From Hymenoscyphus infarciens (lineage: Eukaryota; Ascomycota; Leotiomycetes; Helotiales; Helotiaceae): a stretch of 64,000 nt of DNA. Positions 1 to 11,766 of the stretch are shown here, one piece after another. The notes beneath the pieces are model-generated. The model had not been told where the DNA came from, did no database searches, and saw only the letters and a program-made list of their open reading frames with translations. The stretch's first letter is position 1; the number at the start of each line of letters is the position of its first letter. The stretch is from contig LLCB01000308.1 in the NCBI GenBank assembly GCA_001414345.1, positions 1-64,000 of the forward strand, written 5' to 3'. The translations under genes and the position numbers were made by a program.

Positions 1-108
1 CTTAATGAATAGAAACTATTCGTAATATATTCATTTAAGCTCTTATCGCTCGAATAATCGCTCGAATACTATATATTTATTTAATATTTATAATGAATAA
101 TTAATATT

Positions 109-510
109 TTATTCATCTATTCGTTGTACAGACCTAGTATCTAGAGAAACAGTTGTCACCACCATCATACACAAATCAATACTCAAGTCGACTTCTTTGC
201 TCTCTCTCCATCTATTCGCTGCGTATACAATTTCCTCAACGTCCGGTGTGGCTTCAACCCCAGGTGTACCACAAGACTCCGCTCCAAGAAACCCCTCTAT
301 AAGACTCCCTTGATGCTTTGATTCGGGGATCTCGATAGTGGGTATGAATACGCGTTCGATACGGAGATAGAATAATATATAGCCCCGAGTTAGTGGCTTA
401 GTATGTAGGCTGTTCGTTAGGGTATATGTGGTCGTTATAAGGTCGAGATGCCTTGGGCATATGCCGGATGCTGCCTCGTATATTGAGACGACGTCGTGGA
501 AGTCTCGAGA
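109..510 (-). other. Open coding-like stretch without start codon, unrecognised
   Basis: Reading the minus strand from about 510 to the TAA at 109-111 gives roughly 130 codons without a stop, in DNA much less AT-rich than its surroundings. There is no convincing start codon. The stretch abuts the LINE target site at 511-524. If the LINE and one target-site copy are removed, the frame runs on into the minus strand of 7031-7080 with a single TAG at the joint. I do not recognise the protein. It may be the 3' end of a gene broken by the LINE, or an accidental open frame. A longer frame-shifted ORF at 398-625 on the same strand crosses the poly(A) end of the LINE and is probably spurious. Confidence 0.3.
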
Positions 511-524
511 CTAGTATAAAACGT
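511..524. repeat. Left copy of 14-bp target-site duplication of the LINE
   Basis: CTAGTATAAAACGT here matches CTAGCATAAAACGT at 7018-7031, with one T/C difference. The two copies sit exactly at the poly(T) edge (the element's poly(A) tail on the minus strand) and at the other edge of the AT-rich block. Target-site duplications of 7-20 bp are usual for LINE insertion by target-primed reverse transcription. Confidence 0.75.
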
Positions 525-542
525 TTTTTTTTTTTTTTTTTT
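524..542 (-). other. Poly(A) tail of the LINE (poly-T on the plus strand)
   Basis: A run of 19 T on the plus strand directly after the left target-site copy. On the minus strand it is a 3' poly(A) tract downstream of the reverse transcriptase relic, as expected for the 3' end of a LINE. Confidence 0.75.
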
Positions 543-3500
543 ATAATTAATAGTCTATTTATCCGCTTTAGCGGATATGTAGACGTACTATTTAGGTCTA
601 GTCTACAAATATAGTTATAAGCCATCGGCTCCGTATCTAGAGCTAATAAAAGAAAGATAAAAGAGACCTATAAATCAAATAAATTAAATAATCTAAACTC
701 TAAGTATAACCTCTATCCTAACCTCGTTTTCTAATCTAATATATATTATGTTATAATATAATAACCTCTTTAAGAGCTTAGTTAATATAGATAATAATTA
801 TTGAAATACTACTCTAGCTGTTCTCTTTATAGTACCTCTTATTTATAGAGGCGAATATGTTTTAGTATATACTATAAATTAGTCTAAAAGACCACTTATA
901 AGTATAAAAAAGACTGTTTTAGGTATAAGTTTACTATCTAAGAGGAAGACCCTAGTATTACTAGCGTACTCTACTCTTATATATTCTAGTTATAAATCTT
1001 TAAAGTCCTCGTAGTCTTTAAGTATATATTTAATAGTTTAGTATAATTAGTTATATTCACACTATAGGTTATCTATTCTATTAATCTTATATAGGTATCT
1101 ATTTAGACTAATCTTCTTAGTTCTTATCTAGATTAGTACTAAAGATTTAGCTTTTATAAGGTTTTAGTATAGTTATTAAGTATAGTAAAATAGTAAGATC
1201 CTCTCTTTTACCTATCTTTTCTTATATAGTATACTAGTATTACTAAGGTTCTACTTTTAATACTAAAGAAACCTAGCTACTATGTTAATTAGTCTTTTAT
1301 AAGAGGATAAGAGCTATAAGAGCTATGTTATATACTACTCTAGCGCTTTAAGTAACCTTTTCTTCTTATTCTCTTTTAATCGCTAACTAGTAGCTTACTT
1401 TGTAAGCTTGTTAACCTTTTCGTTATCTAGAATACTTATATATACTAGGATCTATTAAATCGTTACCTCTATATTCTTCCTTTTTAAGATATTATATAAC
1501 TAGTATATCTTTCTTAAAATAAATTACCTAGACTAGTTTCTAGGTCTTATAGATAATAGAATAGCAGCTTAGTTATTAGTAAAGATAGTAAGCTTTTTTA
1601 CTATATCTCTTCCTCTATTTACTATACTAAGAGCTATCTATATACTAATAAGCTTAGCTCTATAGACTATAAACTAATTACTTAGTCTAATATCTACTTT
1701 ATACGCCTACTCTCTATATAGTTCCTATACTACTATACTAACTCGGTTGTTAATATCGCTTTTGTTTATAAAAACTTATATATATATAAAGTAAGACTAC
1801 TTTTAGATCTTATTATATTCTCTAATAGCCGTCTTAGCGTCTAGAGCGATTCGTATATTAGGTAGCAACTACTATAGTTTAGTAATAATTAGGATCTTCT
1901 TTTTAATTCTTTCTTATTATCGTCGTCTAATAGTTATTTATACTTTATATTCAAGCTCTTAGAGAGAGAAAAGGTAAGCTAAGCTATCTTTAATAGTTTC
2001 TCTCTCTCTAAGTATTATAATATATATATATATATATAGGTAATACTTTAATTCGGTTTATAGAGATTATACTAGTATAATCTAGCTAAATATTAATTAG
2101 AAGAAAATCGGTTTTAGCTTTAATAACTGCTACTACTATAGTTTAAAAGGCTCTAGTCGCTATATATAGTACCTTCTTTTAAAGAGTATTTAGTATTTAG
2201 ATTATCTTCTTCTAATAGGTCTTTTAACCTTATACTATCGAGTTAAATATCTACTATATTAAGCTAGTAAATAAGATCTAAGATATAATAATCGCTTTTA
2301 TAAGAGTAATTATATTACTTATTAAGACACTCTATATTAACTCTACTATATTACTTAGTACCTAAATCGACTTCTTAATCTTAATCTTAACGTGTTCTAT
2401 ATACTTTATACTATTTAGTTTAAAGTCTAAGATAACTTCTAAGTATTAGGTATAAGATATAGCTTTAATAATCCTACTCTATTCTAGATCGATAGACTAG
2501 AATTCGTTATAAATACGCTTTTTGTCTCTTTTATAGATAAAGTAGATAAGCTCGTACTTAGTAAAAGTAAATACTAAAGTATGTTTTCAAGCCTAGTTAT
2601 TAGCTTTATAATATATAATCTCTAGCTTTTAGATTATAGCCTCTATAATATAGCTCTCTACTAGGAAGTATATATCGTTAATATACTCTATAGATAGATC
2701 GTAGCCTCTACTAATATTAATAAAGTCTACGTTATAAAAGAGGTAGAGAATAGAAGAGAGAGAAGAGCCTTAGAAGATACTAGTTATTACGTTATATATA
2801 TTACTTATACCTTTAAATAGCTTAATCTAAGTAGTTCTCTCTATAAGATAACTAGATATCTAATAAATAACTTCTAGAGATAGGCCTCTTTTCTTTATAT
2901 TATAGATTAGCCTCTTATATAACGTGTAGTTAAAGGCTTCTAAGATGTTAAGTATAAGTAAGCTCGCTACCTTTCTCTTTCTCTAAGCTAAGTATATCTT
3001 TTTAAGTAGAAGCTATATACTATATTTATCTAATAATTATTTATAGCCTCTTATATAAGTTATTAGTAGTATAAAGTATTTCTCTATATAATACTAGATC
3101 CTTTTAGTAAGTACTAAGTCTATAACCTTATCTATTATATTTATAAGAGTAATAGAATAGTATAATTTAGACTTAGTATACGTCTCCTTTCTAGGCTTAT
3201 ATAGAGCGACTATAATAGATTTCTTAAACCTCTTTAAGTAGTACTAAAGTTCTATAAACTTATTAAAGATATTAGTAAGATATAGAGTAAGAATACTAAC
3301 TACTATTTAGATAACTCTATTTAGTATTCTATCTTCTCTTAGAGCTTTATCTAATAATGTCTCTTATATTACTACTCTTACTTTATATTTCTAAATAGAG
3401 GTCTAGAGCTCTTTAAGAGAGTAATATAGGTAAAAGTAGGTATCTAAGAGGTTAGGTTTAGAAGGGAATAGGAAAAAGGTTTATTATAGTATATTAGCTT

Positions 3501-6500
3501 TTACTTATATATCCTCTACTATTATATTATCTCTTCTCTTTAGATTAGAAGTAAAAGCAGAGGTTTAAGACTCTTTTAATCTTATCTACCTTACTAAAGC
3601 TTATAGCTCTTTCTTATCTCTTATATTTAATACCTTATCTCTATAAATATCCTTTTAAGTAATTATAATTAGCTTCTCTCTTATCTTTTTAGCTTCTTAG
3701 AAGGCTCTTAGGTTATACTCTATACTATCTAATCTATTCTACCTTCTTTATATATACTTAACTTCTTAAATAGCTTCTCTATACTCTTATATAAAGCTAG
3801 GTATTAATTTAAGAGTAAGAACGTAGTCTAGTATTAAGGCTTATATAGCTACTTAGACTACTTAAATCGTAAGATCGACTACTATATCTAGATTAGCTAT
3901 AGTATAGATTTTAAACTTTAAAAGAAGTAGTAGAAGTATTATATTAAGAAGCTCTACGTCTATTCTCTTAAAGTCCTTATTAACTATAACTAGAGTAGGC
4001 GTATAGTTAATAAGGAGAACTATTTTAACTAGAACGTGGTTAGTAGTTATATCTAGGTCTTTTTAAACCCTATATAACTAGATTAAGTCTATAAGTCTAG
4101 AGTTATACTAACTTAAGTTAATAGTAGTTCTAATTAAGTAGGATTAAATATTAGATTAGAGTCTAGTAACTAAGCCTTTTAGTAGTACTAGTTCTAGATA
4201 TCTTTCTCTTACTATACTTAGTAAAGCTATAGCTTAAGCTTTCCTTCTTTAGCTATATATAAGTAATAGTAAGTCTCTAAACTATTCTTCGTAGTATAGG
4301 TTAAAGTTCTCTACTACTACCTATTTATTATTTTTATACTTTTTAAGTACTACGTCGAGTTCTAGTAGAATAGATTAGGTTAAAATACCTTCTTATTTCC
4401 CTTCTATATATATCTTACCTAGCTAACCTTACTATTAAAGGTTATAGATATTATAAATAGTAATAACTTTATTACTATTACTTATTTTTAGCGTAATATA
4501 AAAGGAGTATAAATAATCGCCTCTACTAGTAACTCTTACTAAAGTAGGATTAATTTTTCTATTTATAAGAAAGTATATAAATAGCCTACTCTATCTGCTT
4601 ATAAAAGCTTTAAATCTTTCTTAAGAGGGATTATAAGTAAGTTTTTTATTATAGCTATTTAGCTATAACTCTTAAATCGCTATAATATCGTATTCTTCTA
4701 CTATCTTATTATATAGAAGCAGGTTTATTATATTATATAACTTTATAACGTTATACTATAAAATAGAAAGAGTAGAGTATTAGCGTATACTTATTAATTA
4801 GTTTAAGAGGAGGTTCGACGCTTTATAGCCTTAGTACTTAAGACGTCTATAAATAGAGTATTTAATAATACCTCTAAACTTAATAGTATACTAAAGAAGA
4901 CATTAGTAAGGTTGTCTTCTAACTCTAGAGCTAATCCTATACTAGTATAGTTAGTAGCCCTTTTTATAGTATAGCTCTTAGTAATCTCTTTATACTCTTA
5001 TACTAGGCTATTATATCTCCTATTACTAGTAAGCCTAGCCTATTTAACTTTAGATATAAAGGCAAAGTATATCTTCTTTATAGCTCTCTTACTACTTTTT
5101 ATTACTATAGTATATCTATTACTAACGTTTCTATCCTCTCTAGGCTTTATAGAAGAGCTATTAAATTTTCTATATTAAGGCTTAAGCTGCTATATTAGTA
5201 TATTTAAGGTTCTAAAAGACTAGCTATTTTAACTAAAGCTATTACTTAGGTTAGTTAGTACTATAAATAGTTATTAAGTAGTAAGTAGATTAGTAAGAGT
5301 AGCGAAGATAGAGGGTTTAAATAAGATAGGCTTTTATAGAGTAATTCTTACTTCTACTCTCTTCTTTCTTAGTCTTTCTACGATTCCTTCTACTACTACT
5401 AGAGGTAACTTATCTACCTCTACTACTCCTTCTTCTATTTAGACATCCTTATAAGCGTCCTAGATAGTAGGTTTAGCTTAAGAGAAGAGAGTAAGGAGTC
5501 CTATAAATAAGTCGTCGTTCTCTTTCTCTAGAGCTTCTTTATCTAGCGTAGTAGCTCTACTCTCTTACTAGGAGACTAATAGTATAAGGACTAGCCTTAC
5601 TAGGAACAGCGGTTATAGTTATAGACGCCTTCTCTTATTTTTAACTCTTTCTATAGCTTAGCTATAAAATTTATAGTCTTTTAAGAATATAGCGTATAAG
5701 AGTTTATAGTTAGTATACTTATAAGTGGTTTTGTTCTCTATATAGTCCTTAGTGTTATAGTCTATAGTATAGAAGCCGTACTTATACTTAGCTTTATATA
5801 TACGTACTATATAGTCGTATCTATAATAGTAGAAGTATTAGACAACTTAGGCCTTTTAGCTATACTATTATATAGACTTAGGAGCTTCTTCTTATACTAC
5901 TTTATATACCTTAATATAGGTATTAGCGATCTCTATATTATAGAATTCTACTATAATAGTATTAGTATTCTTTTCTAGCTTTTATTTAGAAAGCTATCTA
6001 ATATCTAAGATCTCTTCTAGGCTCTAGATAAGGGTTAGGTTAGAGGTATATAGCTTTTTAGCTATAGCCTCCTAGTCTTTTATATCTACTAATTTAATTA
6101 GTATTCCTATATTAGTACTAGGACCGCGGCCTTCTTCTCTAGAAAGCCTACTTATTCTTCTCTATAGTATACTATCTTTTCTACTATAGTAGGGTTACTA
6201 GTATAGAGAAAGACGTCTCTACTATTTATTAGCCTAGTAGCTTCTATCTACTTTAGTATAGCTAGTGTCTTTATAGTAGTATATATACTATTATTATAAT
6301 TATAGCTAAGGCACGTGCTAAGTATTATAGTAATAGCTTTATTTACTTATTATAGAAGCTTCTTAGATAGCTTTAGAAGAGCTTATAAGCGCTTCTTAGT
6401 AATACTATAGTTAATAATTATACGTATCTCTTTAGCTACTAGGCTGTCGAGGGTAGAGGCTCTTATAGTAGAAGAGGATATATATATAGTAGGACTATTA

Positions 6501-7017
6501 CTATTACTAATACTAGTACTCCTAGTAATAGACGTATAGGTTAGTATATTAGTAGACGTACTCTAGCTCTACTACTATCTCTAGGCTCCTTTGCTTTTGT
6601 CTAAGAGCTTTTAGATTAACGCGTTTTAGTATATACTATACGCTTTAAAGTCTGTTTAGAGTTACTAAATAGCCTACTAGAGCTAACTCTAATCGCTTTA
6701 TACTTCTAGTATAGAGAGGTATTTAATAATTAAATTAAGGAAAGGGATCGTAGTACTATTTAGTAATGCTCTCTTCTTCCCTAGAAGACTATGGTTACTA
6801 TATGCCTTAAGCTATCGAGCTTTAGCTAGGAGGTAAGAGCTATAAACACGTCTATTAGTATCTTTCTTCTCGACTAAAGGCTAGCCCGATGCTATACAAT
6901 TCGCTATTAGAGGAGTAGGCCCTTAAAAGACGATTACACGTATCTGCTTATCGTTATAGTATATAGTTAAGGTGTTATTTCCAAAAAGTCGATTTAGTCG
7001 CGCAGAGTTGTTTTTCC
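525..7017 (-). mobile_element. RIP-inactivated LINE (Tad1-like non-LTR retrotransposon), full length
   Basis: The AT-rich block carries relics of a LINE read on the minus strand. At about 2725-2790 the translation matches the reverse transcriptase core G-x-P-Q-G-S-x-L-S-P-I-L-Y-L-F-Y-N, with the glutamine changed to a stop (CAA to TAA). At about 2670-2690 it reads YINDI where the family has the catalytic Y-x-D-D, again a G-to-A change. At about 5690-5860 a zinc-knuckle region survives, with most cysteines turned to tyrosine (TGT to TAT). The order along the minus strand (knuckle ORF, then reverse transcriptase, then the A-run at 524-542) is that of Tad1-type LINEs, and the length of about 6.5 kb fits a complete copy. 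Stops are frequent in every frame, so it encodes nothing now. The last 50 bp at the 5' end (about 6966-7017) are less mutated. Clade assignment is inference; the LINE identity is firm. Confidence 0.88.
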
Positions 7018-7031
7018 CTAGCATAAAACGT
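7018..7031. repeat. Right copy of 14-bp target-site duplication of the LINE
   Basis: CTAGCATAAAACGT, matching 511-524 with one transition. It marks the 5' boundary of the LINE, where base composition changes sharply from AT-rich to mixed. Confidence 0.75.
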
Positions 7032-8130
7032 GGAGCGAGGGTCTGACCTGATCAGGGCCAGTCGGCAAAACATCGGGTTCGATTTCTGAATTCGTTCAAG
7101 CTAGGTTCTCCCTCGACCTACAGCCTCAATCTCGGCCTGATCCCCCCTGAGAAGTGTTTCGATTTGGTTGGGTGTTCTTGAAACTTTTCACGATGACTTA
7201 TGTATATTTTCATTCTCATATTTCAATTAATACCAATAGAGTGGCAAAGTTCTATAATTGTTGCCCACTACCCGATCTGTTAATCAGTTCAAAATGTGAC
7301 CTCGACTCTTTCCAGTCTAGTTGAGATAACCGACTCTTTACGCTTTCGAGTTTTGAAGTAGAAATTGGTCTCTAAACAGGAATTGAATTGTTAGTAGGCA
7401 AGCAGCGAGGAGGTTAATCCTAATCTCAACTAAGGTCTAATATATCACCCCGGTGATCGTTTCTGTATAAGCGGTTGGCTTTCATTATTTTCAGATTGAC
7501 ACTATTCTCTACCGTTTCGTTTGTTCGGTGGCGGAGCAAACTTGTCTACACTCGTTCAGTTACCTCCATTCAAAATCAACATCATTACTTACTATAGCAA
7601 TATCTCGCACTGATTACCAGTCGTACCGCTGAAGCTATTGTTGCTCTATTCTCGATTAGAACTGCTGTCAAAAGAACAAGTCAACCAACTTACACGCTCC
7701 CAAGAACAAAAATACTACTAAGAGCAAGTTTCGTTTGTAAGAGTGGCCGTACTTTCTAAAGCTACACTAGAAGTAAGCATCACCACCAACTTTAAGCAAT
7801 CACAAGAGCTACACTAATAGCATTAGAAAAAATGACCACCATCAGATCCGTAAGAAGATCGATAAAGACACAATATAGAGCTACAAGAGAACATCTAAGC
7901 ATTTCATTATTATTTCATACGTGGACCTGAAGAAAGCGTTGAAACTTCTGCACACGAGAATATCGCTGGGAAAATGTTACACGTAGTCCAGAGAATAAAA
8001 CTACCTATAATAGAGAAGATGACGAGACTGACCGGCCTAGTCTTCTAGAGACAGAAGATTCGGAAGTAGAAGAATAAGATGCTACTTTTGATAAATCCGA
8101 GAGCGGGTAGTTCCATTATTCGTAATACAT
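7032..8130. other. Intergenic, no gene seen
   Basis: Mixed-composition DNA with only short open frames on both strands. I see no family motif, RNA gene or repeat. The first 50 bp, read on the minus strand, stay in frame with the open stretch at 109-510 once the LINE is removed. Confidence 0.5.
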
Positions 8131-8593
8131 ATGAATTCAAGCTAGATCATCACATAGCATTTGATTGCAAAACTCGTAGGAAAGGTACATATACATATCC
8201 TTGCTGCAACAACAACGACTAGGACGATGACGAAGACAGCCGGACGGTCTCCCGGGAATTGTCCGTCTGGGATTGGCACCTCGGGAGTTGGACATTCAAG
8301 AGCATGTTGTTGAATTCCTGCACAAGATATCGATGTCTGTATTAGATGGTAGTGAAGAAATACTTTACACTAACCGACGATTGTTGCAATGCAGGCCCCA
8401 ACGAAAAGCACCTGCAATACCTCGTTAAGGACAGCTTCAGTGACTATAAGTGTTTGAAAGTAAATATCAAAGGGAGTAAGGTTAGCCAATCATCAATTTG
8501 AGGTGGCAATTTCTGCTTCTTCCGAGTATAGAAACGCAGAGCTACCGTCGCGATACTGATGATGGGAAGAGTGATAGCGAGTGTTCTGGAGTC
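8131..8593 (-). pseudogene. Fragment of Pth11-like integral membrane (rhodopsin-domain) protein
   Basis: Three pieces read on the minus strand in the order of the N-terminal part of the fungal integral-membrane 'rhodopsin domain' family (Pth11/SAT5-like). Piece 1 (8593 to about 8450) carries ALRFYTRKK followed by a DDWLTLL segment, the hallmark end of the first helix and loop. Piece 2 (8444 to about 8380) is a hydrophobic helix ending ACIATIVG. A GTTAGT donor near 8374 and a CAG acceptor at 8318-8320 then lead to piece 3 (from 8317), with the family's C-P-T-P-E loop after this helix. A stop or frameshift separates pieces 1 and 2, and homology ends near 8230 after PGDRPAV, so most of the seven-helix protein is missing. 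In intact relatives the domain is a plasma-membrane sensor-like protein. This copy cannot make one. Confidence 0.6.
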
Positions 8594-8988
8594 TCATAAA
8601 ACTAAATTCTGGAGGATGATCTTTTGGTTTTAATGATAATAGACCAGTTTCTGATAGAATACTTAATATTACCTACTTTGGTGATGATATTTTACAAATT
8701 TTGAGACGAATGGTTGGCTTCGTATACCGATGCCTCCGGATGACGACCAAGCCCGGAGTTTTGGAGATGTAGTCATCAACTGTGTAACCATACTAAAATA
8801 ATAACTCAAAGACGATATGAGTAAGAGTTGAGAAGACTATTACGTACGAATGGTTATAAAGGGAATGTGCTTGTTATAAGTTAATAGAGAAGGACTGGGG
8901 ATTTGATTGAACTTTCTGCCTCGTTTGATTCTTTTCCCGGCACTCTGAAGAGTACGCCAATTTTAGCAAATTATAAGAGTACTTGCTA
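8594..8988. other. Intergenic, no gene seen
   Basis: Nothing recognisable on either strand between the Pth11-like fragment and the terminal-inverted-repeat element. Confidence 0.5.
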
Positions 8989-9409
8989 AGGGCCTGTTTG
9001 GCTAGTATATTAATAGGATTATTTAGATTATATACTACTAAAAAAGTAACAAAATGAGATTAGATAACTTAATATATTTAACACTTTTAGATATACTAAA
9101 CCGTTTAGTCTATATATCTGAAAAGTGTAATATACTCTAAAAAGATATATACTACAAAATAAGGCAATTATCTAATTATTATCTAAAGAACGATAATTAG
9201 AATATATCCTCGTATATATTTTAATACTACTACTTAGACTTCTATTTTAGTACTGTCTAAGTCCGATACTAAATAAGCTAAACTATTACTGCTTATATTA
9301 TTCAAATAATTAGATAGTAACTAAATATATACCGAGCCACTTTAGAAAGGTCCCGGCATTTTTTTCTTAGCTTATTTAATACTCTCTTAGAGCTAGCTAA
9401 ACAGGCTCT
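8989..9409. mobile_element. Non-autonomous TIR element (hAT/MITE-like), copy 1
   Basis: A 421-bp AT-rich block is bounded by imperfect inverted ends, AGGGCCTGTTTGGCTAG on the left and CTAGCTAAACAGGCTCT on the right. They differ only at G/A positions, as RIP would leave. The same ends bound the element at 18645-19512, and a left end occurs at about 62287. The GGCCTGTTTGGC type of end is common in hAT-related elements and MITEs. No transposase frame remains inside, and I could not find a clean target-site duplication, so superfamily assignment is tentative. Confidence 0.7.
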
Positions 9410-9985
9410 AAACTCACATGGAAACCACGAGCATGATCTCATTATTAAATTGTTAATTATATGCCTTATATGGAATTATTATACTAGGGGTGTAGAGTTT
9501 CTAGGAATTTGGGTTATTATACTCACTAGAGTAGTAAGCTTACAGCTTATATGAAGTAGAAACGGATTATTCTGAAATCGGCTTGATCAGCAGTTTGAAC
9601 AATTAAGAAGCTAGGTTTAGGGTGGTTTTTATTACTAGTAATTCTTTATAGGGTTAACTTTGAAGTGTTTTAATATATCAGAGCACTTGAAGAACTCGCT
9701 TAAAAAATAATCAGCGAAACTTCCCAGTCGAACTCAATACTAGATTACACCCGTCAAGGCTCTAGGATAAATAGAATTTGAATAGCTCTTATAATAGTCA
9801 AGAAATAGGCATAAACCTCTCTCGTTGTTTTGGCTTCAATTGGGTAAAGATCGAACATCCTAGAAAATCATGACCTTCGCAATGTAGAAGCTAGATAGAT
9901 AAACACCAAAGTTGGTTATAAGGAAAAAGATTATGTGAAGGAAAAAGTGGCAAAAATATAAGGCGATGAGACTTATGAAGCGTTG
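9410..9985. other. Intergenic, no gene seen
   Basis: AT-leaning DNA without open frames of note, motifs or repeats that I can identify. Confidence 0.5.
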
Positions 9986-10016
9986 TGATCAGGCTGGGAC
10001 ACGATGCCAGGACCTT
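9986..10016 (-). pseudogene. Decayed tRNA 3' half (T arm and acceptor), related to the Val tRNA at 10171
   Basis: These 31 bases match the 3' end of the tRNA at 10171-10201 at 27 of 31 positions, including the unusual A at the first T-loop position. The rest of the molecule (D arm, anticodon arm) is not recognisable beyond 10017. It is a fragment or a very decayed duplicate, not a working tRNA. Confidence 0.55.
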
Positions 10017-10134
10017 ACACCCCACCGGAGGTTCAATTCCAAAGAGAGGAATTAAGCCGAAGATAGGGCCCTGACTTTTTACCAGTAAAGAATGAATCTA
10101 TTCCCAACTTTCCAAGGCACCCGCCGGCAGGCAT

Positions 10135-10141
10135 AAAAAAA
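10135..10141 (-). terminator. RNA polymerase III T-run downstream of the tRNA
   Basis: Seven T on the minus strand about 30 bp beyond the tRNA 3' end, enough for Pol III termination. Confidence 0.5.
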
Positions 10142-10170
10142 CACAAGACTATGAGCCTTGTACAGCTGCT

Positions 10171-10259
10171 TGATCAAGCTGGGGCTCGATCCCAGGACCT
10201 TCTCGGCTTTGATATTAACAATGTTAACGAGATGTGATAACCAACTACACCACCCGACC
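10171..10259 (-). tRNA. tRNA-Val(AAC) with 15-nt intron
   Basis: On the minus strand a full cloverleaf can be drawn: acceptor GGTCGGG with CTTGATC (two or three G-U pairs), D stem GTG/CAC around AGTTGGTTA, anticodon stem TCTCG/CGAGA, T stem CTGGG/CCCAG, discriminator A. The anticodon loop is T-T-AAC-A, then the insert TTGTTAATATCAAAG, then C. This places a 15-nt intron one base 3' of the anticodon, the normal position for eukaryotic tRNA introns. The anticodon AAC reads valine GUU/GUC (after A34-to-I). The T loop is ATCGAGC rather than TTCGAGC, so the B box has one mismatch and T54 is lost, which may weaken expression. It could be a recent pseudogene. Confidence 0.65.
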
Positions 10260-11560
10260 TTTTTGAGCTTTTTTTTGTTCGGTTTGCACTTGTTTGAATC
10301 TACAATTGTACTTGTGGGGAATGCACCACCAATTCCCCGATTTTAGCCGGAAGAGTGGGGGGTAACCAGGTTTGCAATCTGCAAAGAACTTGCTACTACA
10401 ATCATACATCATCCTCTTTCCTCCATTAGAATAATGTTCTATAATCAAAAATATGACGCTTAGAGATCCCTTTCTAGATGCCGTCAAATTTGCCCGAATC
10501 GGCACATGTTCCTGCGTCCTCATGAGTAAACCCTCCACATCTTGTACTACTTCGTATATACTCTTTTAGTATCTTTTATTCAAGACGAGAAACTCTCACG
10601 GATATGGCTAGCAACAAAGTACTTCCTTTTTTCCCACCTTTGACACAGGAAAGTGTATGATTACTTGCAGATTTGAGTAACAACTTGTCAGCGCTATCGG
10701 GAGTTCCAGTAGACAGTCAAGAGATCGACTACCTTTACCAAGCAAAGGTGTCAGTTCGAAGGCGCAGGGACCCAGAATTATAACAGACCTAGAATTATAA
10801 GGATAAATTTTGTTGCATACGTAACCTCCAACAGCTGAAGAAGAGTATGAAAGTTTTTCCGGTATAAGTCAAGCCTTTCCAACTATTATTTGCCATCATA
10901 ACAGAAACCGCCTCTTTCTCTCCACTGCGCTTTCTTTACCTATACTTGCAATGAAATTTTTTCTGGAGCGATTTCTACCATAGGTACTCCTACACACTAC
11001 TCTAACCACTGCACAAAGCCACAGTCGAGCTAGTGCAGTGTGTGTGGAATACTCCATCCCAGTCAATTCCTCCTCCTCGAACATAAGTCTTCAGCAACAC
11101 TTCAAAATGGACAGATGATTTTGGTCTCTCTCAGTTCCGCGCTTATCGCGCTGGACAAAATCTAAAACAACAACCACCCGCACCATTCCTTACGACCACG
11201 CAACCATTCAATGCCTCATACACGATTAGAGCAACTTTTTGCCAACCCGAATTTCAAAACACAAGTACTGTTATTTTGGTAAGTCACGGATTGGGATTTG
11301 ATCGCTCGTGAGTCAAGAAAACTCGAGTTTTATCGTTTCTAACGGATCTTTAAGGTACGGGAATAACCCTTACGAACCGGAAAGTATAGCTTTTTAGACT
11401 TCGTATAGCCCAAGGCTATTCAGTACTGTTTTATGATCGATTGGGTGTCTGAGAGTCGACAAAGATTTCTAGAAGGATTTGTTAACCAACTTTCTCTTCA
11501 GCAGTCAATATTATCTTAGCTTATCACTCTTATTAAGTTTAGGAAATACACCGGCACAAT
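10260..11560. other. Intergenic, no gene seen
   Basis: Only short overlapping open frames without recognisable protein content. No repeat or RNA gene seen. Confidence 0.45.
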
Positions 11561-11576
11561 TAGGGTTCTAAAGTCG

Positions 11577-11720
11577 ACCGTTCTAATCGGACACTCTTTC
11601 GGTTCTACATTAACCTACTCTTTTGCGAAAGAGGAACCTGGAGTGGTTGATGCGATACTTCTAACTGGATATTCTAATGATGCTACACTTGTCAAGCCTC
11701 CTGTTGTAATTTCTGCCTAG
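11577..11720 (+). pseudogene. Alpha/beta-hydrolase fragment with GHSFGS nucleophile elbow
   Basis: The frame starting at 11577 reads TVLIGHSFGSTLTYSFAKEE, the strand-elbow-helix around the catalytic serine of alpha/beta hydrolases (G-H-S-F-G). It goes on through a segment ending VVISA and then a TAG at about 11717-11719. Where a homologue would have glutamine, CAG to TAG is a RIP-type change. There is no start codon in frame nearby, and the catalytic Asp and His are absent. Downstream of the stop the same frame continues into the NRPS-like relic, so the two pseudogenes are now fused in sequence. Their original relation is unclear: neighbouring genes of a lost cluster, or an internal deletion. 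Confidence 0.5.
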
Positions 11721-11766
11721 CAATTCAAGATTGCCAATTTAGTTCGGCGAACACGGGGCAACAGAC

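Noticed and set aside
398..625. 75-residue open frame on the minus strand
   Set aside because: It runs through the poly(A) end of the LINE (a block of lysines from A-runs) and has no protein family character.
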